The notes under the pieces were generated by a model. It saw only the letters and a program-made list of their open reading frames with translations, did not search any database and had not been told where the DNA came from. Below, piece after piece: positions 43,858 through 51,532 of a stretch of DNA of 64,000 bases. Origin of the DNA: Paludibacteraceae bacterium. Its GTDB lineage: Bacteria; Bacteroidota; Bacteroidia; Bacteroidales; Paludibacteraceae. The stretch is taken from assembly GCA_017625155.1 (NCBI GenBank), contig JAGALP010000004.1:1-64000 (forward strand), written 5' to 3'. Position numbers and translations under genes: made by a program. The first letter of the stretch is position 1, and every line of letters begins with the position of its first letter.

Positions 43858-44643
43858 ATGGCAAACAATCTTATAATTCATCTACCTGATAACAAACGCC
43901 TAGTATGGTATCTAGCAGCGGAGGAATACTTCGCCAAGAATTTTCATACCCTTCTGCCAAGGTTCGGCATAGGGTCGGAGAATACCAACAAAGATATAAG
44001 TGGTCTTCTCTTTACATGGATAGTACCCCCTACAGTCATCTTTGGCAGACATCAAGTGATGGCTAACGAGGTGAACATAGATTACTGCCAAGCCAATAAT
44101 ATTGCTATGTATCGCCGCAAGAGTGGGGGAGGGTGTGTGTATGCCGATGAAGGAAATGTGATGATTAGCTATATCGCTCCTTCGTCGCATAGTGAACAAG
44201 TATTCCAATCCTATCTTGATAAAATGTCTGATACCTTGTGTCTGTTGGGTTACGCTGCCGTAAAATCAACGCATAATGATATTATGGTAGGAGAATATAA
44301 GGTGTCAGGTAATGCCTGCTTCGCCATGCCCAATGCTACTATCGTACATGGCACGATGCTCTATGATGTTAATTTTGAGGTACTGCAACAAGCCATCACG
44401 CCCTCGCAGGAGAAACTAGCTAAACATGGTGTAGAGTCGGTTCGCCAACGAGTGATGAATTTGAAAGAGGTATCAAGGTATCAAGGTATCAAAGGTTTCG
44501 AATTTCAAAGTGTGGAGCAGTTTGCAGACCGAATAAAGGAACTGTGGTGTAACCAGACTTACATACCCACAGACAATGATATACACGAGATAGATAAAAT
44601 CGAACGAGAATACCTTAATCCAGAATTTATTCTATCTCGCTAA
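43858..44643 (+). CDS. lplA: Lipoate-protein ligase A (catalytic domain)
   Basis: 261 aa from ATG 43858 (in-frame TTG at 43852). Ligates lipoate to E2/GcvH proteins through lipoyl-AMP. Seen: WIVPPTVIFGRHQ, RRKSGGGCVYADEGN (family RRxxGGGxVxxDxGN), NDIMVGEYKVSGNACF with the conserved Lys, and HGTMLYDVN. Shorter than the 338 aa E. coli enzyme; the separate C-terminal domain is mostly absent. Coding DNA 44468-44493 is an 8-bp repeat read as SRYQGIKG. The last 17 bases overlap the converging ABC-F gene. Confidence 0.9.
   Translation: MANNLIIHLPDNKRLVWYLAAEEYFAKNFHTLLPRFGIGSENTNKDISGLLFTWIVPPTVIFGRHQVMANEVNIDYCQANNIAMYRRKSGGGCVYADEGNVMISYIAPSSHSEQVFQSYLDKMSDTLCLLGYAAVKSTHNDIMVGEYKVSGNACFAMPNATIVHGTMLYDVNFEVLQQAITPSQEKLAKHGVESVRQRVMNLKEVSRYQGIKGFEFQSVEQFADRIKELWCNQTYIPTDNDIHEIDKIEREYLNPEFILSR
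44468..44493. repeat. Octameric microrepeat inside lplA
   Basis: AGGTATCA three times, then AAGG; period 8, inside coding sequence and in frame. Confidence 0.65.
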
Positions 44644-46363
44644 GTTCTAGCCACCGCATTTCTGCCTCATCCAATTGCTCTTGCACCTCTTGGTAGCGGG
44701 CGGATGCTTTGGCTATTTCATCAGGATTTGTAGCACCACCAGATAGCAGTGCTTCTAATTGTGCTTTCTCTGCTTCTAACAAGGGCATTTGTTGCTCTAG
44801 TTGCTCTAGTTCACGCTTTTCTTTGAAACTCAGTCGGCGCTTCTGCTCGGTCTTGATCTTTTCTGTTTTGGTATCTTGACCGATTGGTCTTTGCTCTTTG
44901 TTCTTGGTTCCTTGTTCTAATCTATATTGTGTGTAGTTGCCAGGAAAATCTTGCACATTGCCCTCACCATGGAATACAAAGATATGGTTCACTACCTTGT
45001 CCATGAAATAGCGATCGTGGCTGACTACAATTAGGCATCCTTGAAAATTCTTAAGGTATTCTTCTAATACATTCAGTGTGGGGATATCTAAGTCATTGGT
45101 CGGCTCATCCAATATCAAGAAATTTGGACTGCGCATGAGAACAGTACATAAATGTAAGCGTTGCTTCTCTCCACCTGATAGTTTGCTCACAAAGTCATAT
45201 TGCTGATTGGGCGAAAAGAGAAACATTTGCAGAAACTGACTGGCAGTCATCTTCTGCCCATTGCCTAAATCTACAGTTTCGGCTATATCGCGGACAATGT
45301 CAATCACCTTCTTACTTTCGTCAAACTGCAACCCCGTTTGTGCATAATAGCCAAATCGCACGGTAGTTCCGACATCCCAACTGCCGCTATCTACGGGTAT
45401 TTCGCCAAGCAGTAGTTTGATAAAAGTACTTTTTCCAGTACCATTATTGCCTATAATACCCAGCTTCTCATAGCGAGAGAAAACATAATTGAAATGATCA
45501 AGAATCACTTTCTTCTCACCTGTAGAGGGCGATGTAAACGCTTTGCATACATCCTTTGCTTCGAAGATTTTATTGCCGATATACCCTGATTTTACCGTCA
45601 ATCGTATATCCGATTCGTTGCGTTGTTGTTTCGCTTTCTTTTCGAGTTCGTAGAAGTTATCAATGCGGTACTGTGCTTTGTGTGCACGTGCCTGTGGCAT
45701 ACGGCGCATCCACTCTAGTTCGGTGCGATAGAGGTTGCGCGCTTTCTCTACTTCTGCATTCTGTGCCTCGATACGTTCTGCACGCTTTTCGATATAGTAC
45801 GTGTAATTGCCATGATAGGCATACAGACTATGCTCATCCAGTTCAAAGATATCAGTGCATACACTGTCTAGAAAGTATCGATCGTGCGTTACCATGAGTA
45901 TGGTAAGTGCTTTCTCGCCTCTGGTGGTGCGGTTGTTGAGGTATTCTTCTAACCACACTACAGTGTCCAGATCCAAATGGTTGGTGGGCTCATCCAGTAG
46001 CAGGATATCGGGTTCGTCATCCAGCACTTGCTGCAAAAGCAGTTTCTTCTGTTGTCCACCGCTCAGTTCTTGAAAATCCTCTATACTGGCCTTGTTGCCT
46101 AATAGCCTTATCGCCTCATTATCTACCATCTTTTGCGGCAAATACTTGACTTTTAGGTCGTTTCGCCATGTTATTTTACCGCTATCGTAATCGGTTTTGC
46201 CCATCAATATATCAAGCAGGGTGCTCTTACCTATACCATTACGCGCAATGAGAGCAATACGCTGCCCTTTGTTGATTGCAAAACTAATATCGCTAAATAG
46301 CACCTTCGATCCCACTGATTTAGTGAGATTCTCAACCAATAGATATGGAGTAACAGTAGCCAC
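44627..46363 (-). CDS. ABC-F family ATPase, Uup-like
   Basis: 578 aa with two ABC domains and no membrane part. Domain 1: ARNGIGKST (Walker A), LSGGQQKK, LLLDEPTNHLD; linker with RTELEWMRRMPQARAHKAQYRIDNFYEL, typical of Uup. Domain 2: GNNGTGKST, LSGGEKQR, LILDEPTNDLD. The C-terminal Lys/Glu-rich coiled coil (about 505-570) is also Uup-like. ABC-F proteins act on ribosomes. GTG start at 46363 shares its first base with the stop of DUF4837 (TAGTG), so translation is coupled. Holds a heptameric (44886-44917) and an octameric (46089-46120) repeat. Confidence 0.92.
   Translation of the reverse strand: MATVTPYLLVENLTKSVGSKVLFSDISFAINKGQRIALIARNGIGKSTLLDILMGKTDYDSGKITWRNDLKVKYLPQKMVDNEAIRLLGNKASIEDFQELSGGQQKKLLLQQVLDDEPDILLLDEPTNHLDLDTVVWLEEYLNNRTTRGEKALTILMVTHDRYFLDSVCTDIFELDEHSLYAYHGNYTYYIEKRAERIEAQNAEVEKARNLYRTELEWMRRMPQARAHKAQYRIDNFYELEKKAKQQRNESDIRLTVKSGYIGNKIFEAKDVCKAFTSPSTGEKKVILDHFNYVFSRYEKLGIIGNNGTGKSTFIKLLLGEIPVDSGSWDVGTTVRFGYYAQTGLQFDESKKVIDIVRDIAETVDLGNGQKMTASQFLQMFLFSPNQQYDFVSKLSGGEKQRLHLCTVLMRSPNFLILDEPTNDLDIPTLNVLEEYLKNFQGCLIVVSHDRYFMDKVVNHIFVFHGEGNVQDFPGNYTQYRLEQGTKNKEQRPIGQDTKTEKIKTEQKRRLSFKEKRELEQLEQQMPLLEAEKAQLEALLSGGATNPDEIAKASARYQEVQEQLDEAEMRWLELSEIE
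44886..44917. repeat. Heptameric microrepeat inside the ABC-F gene
   Basis: CTTTGCT, CTTTGTT, CTTGGTT, CCTTGTT: period 7; read as EQGTKNKEQRP between domain 2 and the coiled coil. Confidence 0.72.
46089..46120. repeat. Octameric microrepeat inside the ABC-F gene
   Basis: GCCTTGTT, GCCTAATA, GCCTTATC, GCCTCATT: four exact 8-bp periods. Read as NEAIRLLGNKA, close to DEAMRRLGDKR from the repeat in tex. Confidence 0.75.
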
Positions 46364-47493
46364 TATTTAATAGTGTCTTGTGGCAGTTGCAAAGTATAGA
46401 GAATAGCTTCTGCTTGGCGCAAAGCGCTACGCTTCTTTTGTCCAGCAGCGTAGAGGAATGTTTCAGTTGTCACTACGCGTCCATTCACTTGATCCAAGCG
46501 TGTGTGGCTCACATATGGACCGCCCATAGCTTCTCCATCAAGTATCTTCCACAAACCGCGTACCTCAGTAGCATATTCGTCCTCTTGCACAGTGATAGCA
46601 CGCATTTGAGGAGGAAATACCTTATATTCGGTTCCCATGTATGAGCCGTCAACACTAGCAGTTACTACACGACTTAGCACGGCATCACGCTTAGCATTCA
46701 GATAATCTAATGTAAAAGTATTTTCATCCGTATATGGATAACTATATACCACAATGTCACGGCGCATGCTGCCCTTGTTGTTGCAGCACCACAGGAGTCG
46801 TACTTCTGGCGCTACCGTGATAGGGTTGCGCAAACTATAGGTAGTAGCGCCTCCTAAAGTAGTGTCCATAATCACAATATAATCTTCAGGAATCAGCATA
46901 TCATATCCTTGCTTTTGCAATATAGTGCGTGCCTCTTTGTTGGTGCTGGCACGATAGAATTTCATTTGTCGTTTGATTTCCTGATTGACAAACCATTCGC
47001 GGATTTCTGTACCATGCTCCAACCAGTAAGCTACAAATTCCTCTTCTGAGGGCGATTGAATGCGGCAAATGGCCTGTGGAGTGGACCAATAGTCGTTAGA
47101 CACTTTGGCTTTCAACTGTGTATATTTCTGTGGGTTTATGTCCACAAAGAGGATGTTACGAGTAGGCTTGAACATATCATCAAATTGCGCAGTTGGTACA
47201 TGCGTCAATCGGAAGTATGGCTCCACTTGTGGCATACAAGGCATATCTGCTCCCATTACCGCTTCCACCAAATCGTATGTAGTAGTGATGGGCTCTGTAT
47301 AACCAGAAGCCTCGTTTACTAATGATAGTTTGGCAATCTCATTGAGTTGCTCTTGTGTCAGAGGATTTTCATTCATCACTACAAGACATTCATAAATAGA
47401 TCCTGTTGCGGATGTCAGTGTGCGACCAGTACCTTTGCTGCAAGCTGCGAGTATAATGGCAAGCAAGCAGAGAATTACGTGTAATCTTTTCAT
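46363..47493 (-). CDS. DUF4837-family lipoprotein
   Basis: 376 aa from ATG 47493, with a lipoprotein signal ending LAAC. The rest (GSIYECLVVMNE, LTHVPTAQFDDMFKPTRNILFVDINP, RNPITVAPEVRLLWCCNN, YSYPYTDENTFTLDYLNAKRDAVL, VRGLWKILDGEAMGGPYVSHTRLD) fits DUF4837, a Bacteroidota family of unknown function. It heads a two-gene unit with the ABC-F ATPase and has its own promoter that faces the O-methyltransferase promoter. Confidence 0.85.
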   Translation of the reverse strand: MKRLHVILCLLAIILAACSKGTGRTLTSATGSIYECLVVMNENPLTQEQLNEIAKLSLVNEASGYTEPITTTYDLVEAVMGADMPCMPQVEPYFRLTHVPTAQFDDMFKPTRNILFVDINPQKYTQLKAKVSNDYWSTPQAICRIQSPSEEEFVAYWLEHGTEIREWFVNQEIKRQMKFYRASTNKEARTILQKQGYDMLIPEDYIVIMDTTLGGATTYSLRNPITVAPEVRLLWCCNNKGSMRRDIVVYSYPYTDENTFTLDYLNAKRDAVLSRVVTASVDGSYMGTEYKVFPPQMRAITVQEDEYATEVRGLWKILDGEAMGGPYVSHTRLDQVNGRVVTTETFLYAAGQKKRSALRQAEAILYTLQLPQDTIK

Positions 47494-47517
47494 TGTTACA
47501 TTTATTTGAATACGTTG

Positions 47518-47549
47518 CAAAATTACTATATTTTTTGCACATATGCAAA
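47518..47549 (-). promoter_or_regulatory. Promoter of DUF4837, overlapping a divergent promoter
   Basis: Minus-strand TAATTTTG (complement of 47518-47525), spacer 20, TTTG (complement of 47546-47549). Confidence 0.75.
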
Positions 47550-47565
47550 TTTTTTTGTACTTTTG
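47535..47565 (+). promoter_or_regulatory. Promoter of the O-methyltransferase, overlapping a divergent promoter
   Basis: TTG 47535-47537, spacer 20, TACTTTTG 47558-47565. Its -33 box lies inside the spacer of the minus-strand promoter and the reverse is also true. Confidence 0.78.
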
Positions 47566-47593
47566 CACCCATAATTCACAATTCATATGGACT

Positions 47594-48235
47594 ATGCCAC
47601 TAACTGAATATATTGAACAGCATTCTTCTCCAGAGGATGAGGCTCTCCAGCTCATCACCCATCGTACACATCTGCGTGTAATCAATCCGCGTATGCTCTC
47701 TGGGCATATACAAGGGCGTGTACTAAGTATGATTAGCCAAATGATTCAGCCCCACCGTATTTTGGAGTTGGGAACTTTCACGGGCTATTCTGCCTTGTGT
47801 TTAGCAGAAGGGCTGACTGACGATGGCACTCTGTTGACCCTTGAGCACAACGATGAGATGGAGGATTTTATTCGCGAGAATCTTGCTCTTTCTCCGTTGG
47901 GGGAGAAGATTAATCTCGTCATCACTGATGCCAAAGAATACCTTTCTACCTTTAATGCTGCTGCAACTACCCAATTTGATTTGGTATTTATTGATGCGGA
48001 TAAGAAGGAGTATTGTGATTATCTGGATTTGGTATTACCTTTGATGCGCAAAGGAGGTTGGATATTGGCAGATAATACGTTGTGGGATAGTCATATCATT
48101 GATCCTTCATATGATAAAGACCGTCAGACGGTGGCTTTGCGTGCATTCAATGATAAGGTAGCACAAGACCCACGTCTTGAAAAAGTCATCTTGCCTCTCC
48201 GCGATGGACTAACGATTATTCGGGTAAAGAGCTGA
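47594..48235 (+). CDS. Class I SAM-dependent O-methyltransferase (family 3)
   Basis: 213 aa from ATG 47594 (the ATG at 47587 is out of frame). Catechol-O-methyltransferase-like: RILELGTFTGYSALCLAEGL (SAM loop), LLTLEHNDE, FDLVFIDADKKEYCDYLDLVLPLMRKGGWILADNTLW, and the closing LPLRDGLTIIRVK. The metal ligands Asp in FIDADK and the DN pair are present. Substrate not predictable; Bacteroidota homologues are usually stand-alone housekeeping genes, as here. Confidence 0.92.
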   Translation: MPLTEYIEQHSSPEDEALQLITHRTHLRVINPRMLSGHIQGRVLSMISQMIQPHRILELGTFTGYSALCLAEGLTDDGTLLTLEHNDEMEDFIRENLALSPLGEKINLVITDAKEYLSTFNAAATTQFDLVFIDADKKEYCDYLDLVLPLMRKGGWILADNTLWDSHIIDPSYDKDRQTVALRAFNDKVAQDPRLEKVILPLRDGLTIIRVKS

Positions 48236-48289
48236 CTATTGCGCACCAAAGATTGTGTTGAAAGTTATACAACAAGTTCTCTGTTGGCT

Positions 48290-48311
48290 ACGCGACCACT
48301 TCGCGACCACA
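48290..48311. repeat. 11-bp tandem pair, followed by a CTATCTGTGG repeat
   Basis: ACGCGACCACT, TCGCGACCACA, then CCTATCTGTGGC and CCCTATCTGTGGGC at about 48315-48351, in the gap between converging genes. Confidence 0.68.
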
Positions 48312-48361
48312 AATGCCTATCTGTGGCATCGTTTTGCCCTATCTGTGGGCTGTGATAAATC

Positions 48362-49675
48362 TTATAAATGTTGCAAGGATAGCGCCTCGCCAACGACATA
48401 GTTGCTACCTCCGATGAAGATAATGTCTTCGTTGGAGGCTTCTTTTTGTGCAGTAGTGATGGCTGTTGCAACAGAATCAAAGCAATGGCACGCTTGATGC
48501 GTAGGATGGAGTGATTGCCATTGTGCGAGCAATTGGCTGGCAGGTAGAGCGCGTGATGTGGCTGGTTGTGTGAAATAATACACAGCCTCTTCTGACAGCA
48601 TACTCAACACCACATCAATATCTTTGTCTGCTACCATACCAAATACAATATGCAGTTTCCCGTTCTCAGTTTCCCGTTTTCCGTTTTCAGTTTTCAGTTG
48701 CTCCACCACATACCGAATACCATGGGAGTTATGCCCCGTATCGCAGATGGTGAGTGGCGATTTGGATAAGATTTCCCATCTGCCACGTAAACCTGTTAAA
48801 CTGCATACTTGAGCAAAGCCAGTGGCAATCGCTTCTGGGCTTATTTTAATATTAGAATGGTTATGCAGCACTTGCAGAGCTACAAAAGCCGTTTGTTGGT
48901 TTTTCTCCTGATAGCAGCCTTGTAGCTGACATATGGGTGCTTCTTTCAAGCGGCGACGGCGCATAAAACCGCATTGATCGGCAAACCATATTCGGCACTC
49001 TGTAGTCTCTAATCCATCACCTAATATGTCGCACTCACGTGCGCGGTTGAGAAATACCTCTTGCGTCTCGGGGTGTGTTTCGCCAATGACACAAGGTATG
49101 TGCGACTTGATGATACCCGCCTTCTCGTGGGCTATCTGCGTAAGGGTAGTACCAAGAAACTCTGTATGGTCTATGCCGATATTCGTGATGACAGAGAGTA
49201 TGGGAGTGAGGATGTTGGTGCTATCTAATCTGCCACCCAATCCTACTTCAATTACTGCTATATCCACTTGCTGCTCTGCGAAATACCAAAATGCCAATGC
49301 CATCGTTGTTTCAAAGAATGATGGATGTACTTCATCCAAGAAAGCACGGTTGTTTTCTACAAACTCAATGACCATTTCTTCAGGAATCATTTCCCCAGAG
49401 AGGCGGATACGCTCACGAAAATCCACCAAGTGTGGTGAGGTGAATAATCCCACTTTGTAGCCTTGTGCTTGTAATGAGGCTGCAACAAGGTGAGAGGTAG
49501 ATCCTTTGCCATTGGTGCCAGCGATATGTATAGTGCGTAGTTGCTTATGTGGATTACCCAGATGCGCCATAAGGCGATAGGTATTATCCAATCCTGGTTT
49601 GTATGCCGCTGCTCCTACGATATGAAAAGCAGGTTGCGATGCGTAGAGATATTGTATTGTTTCTTGATAGGTCAT
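48362..49675 (-). CDS. folC: Bifunctional folylpolyglutamate synthase / dihydrofolate synthase
   Basis: 437 aa Mur-ligase-type enzyme that adds Glu to (dihydro)folate. Seen: HIAGTNGKGSTSH P-loop (about 50-62), LFTSPHLVDFRERIRLSGE, VIEVGLGGRLDSTN, HTEFLGTT..IAHEKAGIIK, and ICDTGHNSHG in the C-terminal domain. At 48653-48701 the coding DNA is a perfect heptameric array, read as QLKTENGKRETENGK just before HIVFGMVADKDI, where other FolC proteins have a short loop. ATG overlaps the transporter stop (ATGA). Confidence 0.94.
   Translation of the reverse strand: MTYQETIQYLYASQPAFHIVGAAAYKPGLDNTYRLMAHLGNPHKQLRTIHIAGTNGKGSTSHLVAASLQAQGYKVGLFTSPHLVDFRERIRLSGEMIPEEMVIEFVENNRAFLDEVHPSFFETTMALAFWYFAEQQVDIAVIEVGLGGRLDSTNILTPILSVITNIGIDHTEFLGTTLTQIAHEKAGIIKSHIPCVIGETHPETQEVFLNRARECDILGDGLETTECRIWFADQCGFMRRRRLKEAPICQLQGCYQEKNQQTAFVALQVLHNHSNIKISPEAIATGFAQVCSLTGLRGRWEILSKSPLTICDTGHNSHGIRYVVEQLKTENGKRETENGKLHIVFGMVADKDIDVVLSMLSEEAVYYFTQPATSRALPASQLLAQWQSLHPTHQACHCFDSVATAITTAQKEASNEDIIFIGGSNYVVGEALSLQHL
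48653..48701. repeat. Perfect heptameric array inside folC
   Basis: Seven consecutive units with exact 7-bp spacing: CAGTTTC, CCGTTCT, CAGTTTC, CCGTTTT, CCGTTTT, CAGTTTT, CAGTTGC. Because three units make 21 bases, the peptide repeats as KTENGKR/ETENGK. Confidence 0.88.
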
Positions 49676-50718
49676 ACTTTAGAAGAGTTAGTACGTTTAC
49701 CGGCGTGCCATAGTTGAAACGAGTTGAGCAAGTTCTGCCATATGATATATGCCGCAGGACCAATTGATGCCAATGGCACCAAATAGGCTTGCGCCATCCA
49801 CACACCGAGTGCCGTGTTCTTCTGACCAAATGCTTGTCCCGCTGTAATACGGCTGCGTTGATTAATCGTATATTCAGCTGCTGCGGGATTAATCAGTATA
49901 TCGTGATAGTCGGTACCGTGACTCGTAGCTGGGAAGTGGAATCCAATCCATCTGCCCAATGCAAACTGCAACAAACATGCCACCAGCGAGCCACCGCATA
50001 GCACAGCAATTGACCAACCCGAATATTCCTGTGTAATGAGCGTGTAGGTAATGCGAGCAATCAGTACCACTAGTAGTACTACCCATAGGTAGAATGGCAT
50101 AGAAGCCCAAGTAGGTGTCAGTGCAAATGCTCGCGTTTCTCCTTTGCTGCGATAATAACCTTCGTATGCTAAACGTAATGCCCATGCTGCGAGGAATGGT
50201 CCCAATAGCATTGGAGCTACCTTACGCAATATCAGCCACATAGCGGGCACAAACGATATATCTGCCGATGGGTTAACAATTGGGAAGAAGGCTGGCACAA
50301 GGATGGCAGTAGCGATATTGCTCAGTAGGCTGAATGTAGTAAGATTTTGAATACTACCGCCCAATTTTCCCGCAATGATAGGTGCTGCTGTGGCTGTAGG
50401 CATAATCACACAAACCATCAATCCTTGAGAGATGATGGCTACGTCGGTTGGTGAAAGTTGATTACTGAACGCTGAAAAGAGAAACGTACAACCATAATAA
50501 ACTACGACAGTCAGCAACAACTGCACGCCTAATACCAACCAATGCCATGCACGTAGGCGCAAATCCAGTGGATTGATTTTGCAAAACGTGAAAAAAAGCA
50601 TGAAGAATATCAGCGGAGGCAATAGCCAATCCAAATGCCTAAACCAAGGATAGCCTACCGCACCAATAAGCATAGCGATGATAAGCGCGTATCGATCAAG
50701 AAAAAGGCGTAATTTCAT
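49672..50718 (-). CDS. Bile acid:sodium symporter (BASS/SBF-like) family transporter
   Basis: 348 aa, about nine to ten membrane helices. FFMLFFTFCKINPLDLR and MPTATAAPIIAGKLGGSIQNLTTFSLLSN resemble the crossing-helix motifs of BASS-type transporters, and AGQAFGQKNTALGVWMA is the second conserved motif. Likely a sodium-coupled importer of an organic anion; substrate unknown. It overlaps folC by 4 nt and starts 5 nt after the barrel gene stops, so it is inside the yidC-barrel-BASS-folC unit. Confidence 0.82.
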   Translation of the reverse strand: MKLRLFLDRYALIIAMLIGAVGYPWFRHLDWLLPPLIFFMLFFTFCKINPLDLRLRAWHWLVLGVQLLLTVVVYYGCTFLFSAFSNQLSPTDVAIISQGLMVCVIMPTATAAPIIAGKLGGSIQNLTTFSLLSNIATAILVPAFFPIVNPSADISFVPAMWLILRKVAPMLLGPFLAAWALRLAYEGYYRSKGETRAFALTPTWASMPFYLWVVLLVVLIARITYTLITQEYSGWSIAVLCGGSLVACLLQFALGRWIGFHFPATSHGTDYHDILINPAAAEYTINQRSRITAGQAFGQKNTALGVWMAQAYLVPLASIGPAAYIIWQNLLNSFQLWHAGKRTNSSKV

Positions 50719-50723
50719 AGGGA

Positions 50724-51485
50724 TTAGTTAAAGAATAACGACAAACCAATAGAGAAAGTGAGTGGCCCCGATGGATGTTGAATCTTGCCTTGCTTTTGTG
50801 CCGCTTGTTCGATGAGAGTGGGCATCAAGTGTTGGGTGTAGGCAGCCTCCGCAAATACAGCAAAATTATGGAAGATGAACCACTCTACACCAGCCGAGAA
50901 ACGTAGGGTAGGGACAATGTGATCAATGTTAGTCAATTCGTAAGAGGTGTTATCAGCCATAAGTGTTGCATTTTTAACCGTAGCAATTGACACACCAGGT
51001 TGCATGCTTACATACAAATCCCATGGGTGAAAATACGGGTTCTCATAAAATGCCTTGATATCCTTTACCAATGGAAAACGATAACCTACGCTCATGCCAA
51101 TCTCGTTGTACCATACCTCAGCATTGCGGAAATTAGAACCTGCAAATTGCAAATCTAGGTCCTCGTAGGTATTACTATGGGTGTCATAGGTAATATATAC
51201 GAAAGTACCATAATTCTTGTGGTGACGCCACCCCAGTCGCATAGCAGAATTAAACGTTGCACCTTCAATTCCATTAGGTGTAATGCCAACTCCCAGCACA
51301 GTGGGTAAATCCAGTGCATCAAAGAAATCGCCGAAGGTGTATTTCTTTTTTGCTTCACTCAGGTCGTTGCCTGTCGCGTTATTGGTTGCTGGTTGTTGGT
51401 TTGCTTCGCTCACGTTGCTGTTTTGAGCAAAAAGTCCCATACTCATTGCTGAGCACAGGACCAATATTGCGAATATCGTTTTCAT
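50724..51485 (-). CDS. Outer membrane beta-barrel protein
   Basis: 253 aa, signal peptide MKTIFAILVLCSAMSMGLFA. Then a short polar spacer and a barrel of about eight strands (LGWRHHKNYGTFVYITYDTH, WYNEIGMSVGYRFP, YVSMQPGVSIATVKN, LRFSAGVEWFIFHNFAVFAEAAY) ending in the typical C-terminal strand LTFSIGLSLFFN. Function unknown. The gap to yidC is a heptamer-hairpin element. Confidence 0.8.
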   Translation of the reverse strand: MKTIFAILVLCSAMSMGLFAQNSNVSEANQQPATNNATGNDLSEAKKKYTFGDFFDALDLPTVLGVGITPNGIEGATFNSAMRLGWRHHKNYGTFVYITYDTHSNTYEDLDLQFAGSNFRNAEVWYNEIGMSVGYRFPLVKDIKAFYENPYFHPWDLYVSMQPGVSIATVKNATLMADNTSYELTNIDHIVPTLRFSAGVEWFIFHNFAVFAEAAYTQHLMPTLIEQAAQKQGKIQHPSGPLTFSIGLSLFFN

Positions 51486-51490
51486 ATTTT

Positions 51491-51532
51491 CTAAACTCTA
51501 AACGAAGCCGTATAAAGGCGTTCGCTAAACAC
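51491..51532. repeat. Heptamer-hairpin element between yidC and barrel gene
   Basis: CTAAACTCTAAAC, stem GCC-GTATAAA-GGC with flanking GAA/TTC pairing, GTTCGCTAAACAC. It fills nearly all of the 47-base gap. Confidence 0.75.
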
